Positions 59,274 to 64,000 of a stretch of DNA of 64,000 nt are shown here, piece by piece (within the stretch, counting starts at the first letter, position 1; each line of letters opens with the position of its first letter). The position numbers and the translations under genes are program-made. The notes under the pieces are model-generated. The model saw nothing but the letters and a program-made list of their open reading frames with translations. It searched no databases and was not told the DNA's origin. Source of the DNA: Pseudeuparius sepicola (taxonomy: Eukaryota > Arthropoda > Insecta > Coleoptera > Anthribidae); assembly GCA_963920635.1 (NCBI GenBank), contig OY987305.1, positions 22,654,876 through 22,718,875 on the forward strand, given 5' to 3'.

Positions 59274-59621
59274 ATGCCTGCACTTAGTGTTCAAGATAAA
59301 GTTGAAATTGTTTTAATACACGGTGATAATTATCATACTTGTCGAGAAACATCAGATATTTTCAATGAACGACATCCAGACAAAAACATCAACTACTCAA
59401 CTGTGGCAAAAATTCTTAGGAGTTTTAAGCAGTTCGGTTCAGTGCAAAATAAATGTCAAGTACCACATAGAAAAAATTTAACAGGTAACGAAGATAATGA
59501 AATGGATAATGTCCTCTCCGTTATTGAGAATCCTAAAATGCTGCTGTCCCAAAGGCAAACAGAGTTGAACAAATTTTTTGATCGAAAAAAATACAAAAAA
59601 GTTAAATTTATTTTTTTTTGA
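59274..59621 (+). pseudogene. DUF4817 (helix-turn-helix) N-terminus of a mariner-type transposase
   Basis: From the ATG at 59274: residues 1-75 read SVQDKVEIVLIHGDNYHTC, IFNERHPDKNINYSTVAKIL and RSFKQFGSVQNK. This is the DNA-binding HTH domain typical of insect DUF4817 transposases (family pattern V.DKVEI.LIYGE.....A...FNERHP). After LSVIENPKMLLSQRQTELN the reading frame runs into the inverted arm and the catalytic domain is absent. An upstream frame exists to 59121, but ATG and the family start favour 59274. It could encode a ~115-residue DNA-binding protein if expressed (inference). Confidence 0.8.
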
Positions 59622-59862
59622 CTAGGTGGCTGTGAGTTTAAATCTGACATCCACTTTTGATTCCAAACAACTTTTGTAAGTAACTTTTTACCGTATTTTA
59701 AAAAATAAGGGTAGTTTACTCTTGAGCTATTTTGACATTTTTGAATCTACCTCGTATCCAAAAAGAGATATTTAAATTTTTGTATATGCGTTTTGAGTTT
59801 GAAATGGTGCACCAACTTTTATCAATAATAAAATTTTCTGAGAAATTAATAATAAAAAAGTT

Positions 59863-60987
59863 GGTGCCACTGTAGTATGCGCTCTACCTTCGTTATTCTA
59901 CTGTAGTGTGCGCTCTACCTGCAATATTTTAGCATATGTTTTAAAAAAGCAATAAAAGACAATGCAAGTTTGAATGATTTATTGCATACAATTACATTAC
60001 ATTACAATTATTGCTGCAAAAAACCTATCTATATACATTTCGAATATCGTTTGAGAAACTTAGGAATATGTCAGGTTCGTTTTTCCGCAATTTCTTCCAA
60101 GAGAAATAGTCTAAATGAGACTGTAAATGATGCGATGGTACGCCTCTCATCTTTTTTAAAATATGAGTTTTTATATCAAGCCATAATCTCTCTATACGTT
60201 GAGTGTTGGCTAGAGTGTGTGGGTCCACATAATTCACTTGATGGTTGACAGTGTGATGAATAAAACCCCTTTGATTTAAAATGCTATATGCGGGCCATTC
60301 GTCCGAATGTATCGTCGATCCAGGTTGTACTTCTCTTGTAATAATTGGCAACAATGTTGCTCGATCTCGCCGAAGTACCAGAAAATACCGCGCTTCGGTT
60401 TTGGTAGCCAAACCAAACACCCATTTTCCGTCAACTCTTGCTCCATGATTTCTATGATTCTCTATTTCGGCGTCATAATCTGTCTTCAGATTCAGGAGGT
60501 ATATCACCTTGTAGCATCCGCCCTCGGTGGTATTTTCTTCTACCAGAAAAATATGCTTCGTCTATCTGGGCCGGGTCATCTGGCGTACCAATTAGCTGTC
60601 CTCGTCGGTTTACTGATACAATCTCAGTGCACACTTCTCGACACATATTGTACCAATCATTTATGGTGTGTTCTGTCCTGCCAGTCAAACTAGCGGCGGT
60701 TGCGAAAGGCACTTCCATGATAAACATATAGACCAACTCTAGGATTTGACACAAAGTCAGGTTGCAATTTACTCTATTGTTTAAATTTGTGTAGTGAAAA
60801 AATTCGTTTCCTGCTCGGATGCTTCTTGTGGTTTGACATCCTTTTCTCGGACAGCGAAACACTGGTGTAGATTAAAAGATTGGATTTGATTTATAATGTT
60901 AATAATGGGCAGGTAGAGCACACATTACAGTACAATACGATTCAGGTAGATCACCGCTTGAGGTAGAACGCACACTACAGTGGCACC
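59863..60987 (-). mobile_element. Merlin (IS1016/ISXO2-type) DNA transposon, nearly complete
   Basis: Terminal inverted repeats begin GGTGCCACTGTAGTATGCGC on the left and GGTGCCACTGTAGTGTGCGT on the right. They are flanked by 8-bp repeats AAAAAGTT (59855-59862) and AAAAAGTG (60988-60995), 7 of 8 identical; Merlin elements make 8-9 bp duplications. The left end repeats CTGTAGTGTGCGCTCTACCT once more just inside; the right end has a similar second copy (CTGTAATGTGTGCTCTACCT). The total of 1125 bp is short for the family. It contains most of a transposase on the minus strand. Confidence 0.9.
60025..60862 (-). pseudogene. Merlin transposase (ISXO2-like DDE domain), one frameshift
   Basis: Minus strand from about 60862. 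The first frame has only the second half of the zinc ribbon (CPRKGCQTTRSIRAGNEFF), then a helical region (LELVYMFIMEVPFATAAS) and the first catalytic Asp in AQIDEAYFSGRRKYHRGR. A frame change between about 60507 and 60473 leads into ENHRNHGARVDGKWVFGLAT. HSDEWPAYSILNQRGF (second Asp), HHTVNHQVNYVDP and HTLANTQRIERLWLDIK (Glu) follow, and the C-terminal helix ends at 60025. There is no ATG start: an in-frame TAA lies just upstream of the first block, so the N-terminus with the first Cys pair is lost. All three catalytic residues are present. Confidence 0.9.
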
Positions 60988-61349
60988 AAAAAGTGTTCCA
61001 TTTGTGTCCAACTTTCTGCCGGTCACTGTATAATAGATCATCGATCGGTAGAAGATATGGAAAAATTGATAAGATCTAAATTTGTTTACCTACTCAAGGA
61101 GAATAGAAAATATTATATGCATATTTTGCGTATGAGCCCTCTGGAAGGAGTTATTCTTGATGAAAGGAATAAATATCTGTATCGTGGCCATATTGGGTTT
61201 ATGACGTCATAAAAACCAAACGGCGCAACTCGAAGGCAAACACCAAGTACTACGCCATTACGTAGCATACAATAAAGAGATTGCACATAGACGCAACTTC
61301 CCTTCACAAAAAAACCCACGGAGTAGTTAAATGTGTATTATGCTCCTCA

Positions 61350-63250
61350 ACTATAAAGAATAAACTTGTGTGTGTAGTCAAGTTGATTTTGGCATTTTGG
61401 AATAGCTCTTCTAAACAGCGGAGACAGGTGCGCTTTGGTGCATGTTTGCACATTTTGTGCGTAGTTTTGTGTTGTACGCACAAACGCATTTTTGAATACT
61501 GTTTCCCTATTATAATAATATTGTTAGACATATTATTGTGTTTAAAAAGTCCAGAAAACATTCTCGAACTTTTAAGTTTTTCATAATATTTCGTCATTTT
61601 TGAGAATTCTGGAGAATGGAAAAAATAAGTAAATTTACGACATTTCTACCACCTAGCGTTACAATTCACAGTGTATATAGGTACTTTAAGAAAAATATTA
61701 ATATCAATATGTCCCTATAGAGTGAAATAAGAGTGGCGTATACAGTGTGTTTCAAAAAACAGTGTACAGGTTTCTAGGACTGAAAGAACCTAAAAAGATA
61801 CAGGGTGTCGAAATTTAAATTTTATTTTATATTTTTCCCATTAACTTTTAAACGAATCAACAGCTTGGCACGAAATAATATGTTAACTGGGGTAACCTAC
61901 TACGAATTCTAACTTTGATAGAAATGTTATAACATGAAAATTTTAAAGAGCAAATATCCCGTTCAGAGGATAACATATTTACTATTAATATTTTTATTGA
62001 TAAAACAAATTAAGTGTATATCCGTATCTCCGCCACTGGCTATTTAAGGAACTTGGTAATCCCATTTTGTGATACTTGATCAGTGCATATTGTGTACCAA
62101 ATTTCGTTTGAACATCTTTAACAGTTAGAAAAGTAAAAAGTAAGACGTAAAAAATGAGAGTTTAGGTAAACCTCTATCTCGAAAATGAGGCGGATGTGGC
62201 TAAAAACTTATATCACAAAATAGTAATATTTTATGGTTTTCTATAACCTGTCCTAGAATAAAACTGAATCACCCTGTATAAAAATGTCAACAAATGTTTT
62301 CTCCTGGACCTTATTTACTAATTTTGTTTAATAAGCATGTAGTTGCTTCTGGGATCTTCTAGTTTGGAGTATTGTGAGGGTGAGAATTATTATTATTATT
62401 AAGTGCCAAGACATAAAAGAACTAAATAACTAACATTGTGATCACTCACTTCCACCTTTTCCCATCGACCGATCGAGTTGATCATTCGAAGTAATTCCAT
62501 GGCACCCTTGACTCGCCAGATGCCTTTAAAATTCCTATTTTGCTCAACTTTGACATCTCCCAGAATGGAATGGATTTGTTCAAATTTGGTATGTGGGGGT
62601 TTTGGTCTGTCCTGATTAACGCTGTGGTTTATTAAAGTAGACGTTTGATTATTATTCCCAAAAGTTATACCATTATTCCCAATTTTATGTCCCTAAAGAT
62701 AAAATTACCTGTGCTTTGAAATTGCGAAAATCGTCATTTGTTTTGTCTACTGTTATATATAATATTTGAAAATAACTATAATTTGATGCTTATCATTTCT
62801 CAAATAATATCAACAATTTACTTAAATGGTCTACCTATATTGAACCACAGATAACGTAACCTAGATTGGCAGGGCGGGTTGTTCCTTCAATCACCGCCAA
62901 ATATATAAAAATTCTGGGTGATTCTTGTTTACGCCGAAAAGGTCTCCGCCCCCCGATCGATACGGATGTTGTCATAGCAACCGAACACGCTAGTCCGGGC
63001 AGAATATTAAAATAATTCCGGTTTCTTGGTAATTAATACGAGGTGGGTATTTTATGACATGCAATAAAACTGAGTATAATCAGAGAACAAGGAAGGGTGT
63101 TCTCTGGTATAATCCTACGGCTACTTCTCCCCATTTACAAATATTGCTAGGGGCTAAATAGTATTATTCATTCGATCTCTGCTCTTTCGGAATCGGAAGT
63201 GTACCTACCTATATTGTTATTCTGATGAAGCGAATCGTAGTTTGGTTTGA
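61350..63250. other. No gene seen
   Basis: Contains CAGTGTGTTTCAAAA at ~61743, an ACCCTGTA end near 62272 and CGTATCTCCGCCACTGGC at ~62022, probably parts of unnamed MITEs. An (ATT)n run lies at about 62387-62400. No coding signal. Confidence 0.4.
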
Positions 63251-63252
63251 AT

Positions 63253-63410
63253 AATGGTAATATAGAGTGCCAGGAACCTAATCAAAGGAAACCGAAGAAA
63301 AGAAGAAAGGGTAACAAGTGTGTTTTTATGAATTGCAAGAATATTGCAGGCCATGCTGTCATGCATAGATTCCCCCCGAACGAAACAATACCTCTCCAGA
63401 GAGTGGATTG
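63253..63410 (+). CDS. Possible first exon of a THAP-type zinc-finger protein
   Basis: A frame from the ATG at 63253 reads a short basic start, then KCVFMNCKNIAG and VMHRFPPNE. This resembles the beginning of a THAP domain: C-x(2-4)-C, then a short loop and HRFP. A donor-like GTAAGATC follows at about 63410, where THAP genes often have an intron. The second half of the zinc site (C-x2-H) is not found nearby. It could be a host gene exon or a P-element-type transposase relic. An accidental frame is possible. The window ends before a clear second exon. Confidence 0.35.
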
Positions 63411-64000
63411 TAAGATCAGGTATAATAAGCATATTTCGCACTATTGTTATTTACTTAAATGGCGGATAAACTATCAATTTTTTTTAAATAGGTAGTAGCA
63501 TAATTAGAGGGTGCGTTATCTTTACGCTACCTCACAATTTGTAAGTTGTGAAATACAGTGTGTCCCCGGGCAAAGATGTACCCTATAGATCAACATACAG
63601 CGTCTCCTGCTCTGATGTCCGGAAGAGAGAAAAGTTTTTTATTCGTGGGTTTACGACAAAAAGTCACTCTTTGTAAAAACTCCTGCTTGTTCCAAAAAGT
63701 CCAAAACTGTTAAAATATTTTTGATTTTTTATACAAGTTGTTCAGTATTTCGAAGAAGTTAGAAAAATATTGTTAGTCACCAATAATAAAGTAGTACCGT
63801 TGTTTTTGACAATATCGAAAAATATTATCAGGGATGTCATTTAGAATTCACAGGTGGTTAAAAATTCGAGTTTCCAGCATTTTATGATGATTTTTTTAAC
63901 AAGGCCTGATTCTTGCCTGTATAATAGAAATTGAAATTTATTTTTGTACATTTAAATAACATTATTCTTTGTTCATGAAATTATCCATATTGTTGGCAAT
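63411..64000. other. No gene seen; single MITE end
   Basis: CAGTGTGTCCCCGGGCAAAG at 63556 resembles the ends of the 52217 foldback element. The other end would lie outside the window. Otherwise AT-rich. Confidence 0.45.

Larger units (their letters stand above)
58704..61028. mobile_element. Mariner-type foldback element (CAGTGACCGGCAGAAAG family) with a Merlin insert
   Basis: Ends CAGTGACCGGCAGAAAGTTG and its inverse, with TA on both sides (58702-58703 and 61029-61030). Arms include AAGAGTAAAGTACCCTTATT and GTGGATGTCAGATTTAAAGT, mirrored at 59630-59730. The spacer contains a DUF4817-type transposase N-terminus. A Merlin element sits in the right arm at 59863-60987. Relatives lie at 6932-7531 and 46780-47163. 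Confidence 0.85.
58262..61345. mobile_element. Outer foldback element holding two nested transposons
   Basis: The left arm (about 58262-58585) contains GGAGCATAAT.., GTGAAGGGAAGTTG and CTTCGAGTTGCGC. The right arm (about 61035-61345) is its inverse, diverged by roughly 15% by eye. Accidental matching frames appear in both (58322-58606 plus and 61113-61319 minus). The spacer is occupied by the 58704-61028 element. The outermost ends are not resolved. Confidence 0.7.

Noticed and set aside
60307..60731. Plus-strand frames of ~100-130 codons
   Set aside because: Antisense shadows of the minus-strand Merlin transposase.

Overview
This is a eukaryotic, AT-rich window made almost entirely of repeats. 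It is most likely from an insect with a large, transposon-dense genome. The support is: piggyBac, hAT, mariner/IS630-type and Merlin DNA transposons; a Gypsy LTR element with a tRNA-Trp primer site; RLE-type and CR1/jockey-like non-LTR retrotransposons; a 65-bp spliceosomal intron; and a conserved insect repeat core at 56412. I cannot choose safely between Hemiptera, Lepidoptera and Coleoptera. I find no intact host gene, and nothing bacterial, CRISPR-like or operon-like. Almost every long reading frame is either a decayed transposon protein or an accidental frame in a repeat.

Layout. 1-5.56 kb: a complete but dead piggyBac element (1194-5555, TTAA duplications) interrupted by a hAT-like element (3375-5341) that itself carries a TA-flanked palindromic element. 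6-12.5 kb: ~120-bp tandem repeats, foldback DNA elements, a mariner-type transposase C-terminal fragment and a CR1/jockey-like fragment. 14.7-18.25 kb: a large inverted-repeat element with a GC-rich island and a recurring motif. 19.7-24.6 kb: a TIR element, a hexamer microsatellite and a 3.86-kb TIR element. 24.6-28.1 kb: a Gypsy relic. 28.1-32.4 kb: an RLE-type non-LTR relic with scrambled pieces of itself, followed by a DUF7869-like coding fragment. 33.8-38.8 kb: foldback elements of 1.4 kb, 125 bp and 112 bp.

40.8-43.8 kb: an apparently TIR-bounded unit holding an intron-containing, broken gene of the DUF7869-like family. This is the best candidate for a poorly described mobile system. 43.9-44.6 kb: a second CR1-like fragment. 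48.4-55.1 kb: an imperfect head-to-tail duplication of a 2.6-kb unit made of a GC-rich head, seven or eight ~130-bp satellite monomers, a tRNA-like segment and a TIR element; a 1.35-kb foldback element splits the second array. 50825-50898 forms a convincing tRNA-like cloverleaf. 56.4-56.8 kb: a conserved insect repeat interrupted by a degenerate tRNA-Met. 58.3-61.35 kb: a three-level nest in which a foldback element holds a mariner-type foldback element, which holds a Merlin element with most of its transposase. 63.25 kb: a possible first exon of a THAP-domain protein.

The parts do not form a pathway. They record successive insertions whose order can be read from target-site duplications and nesting.
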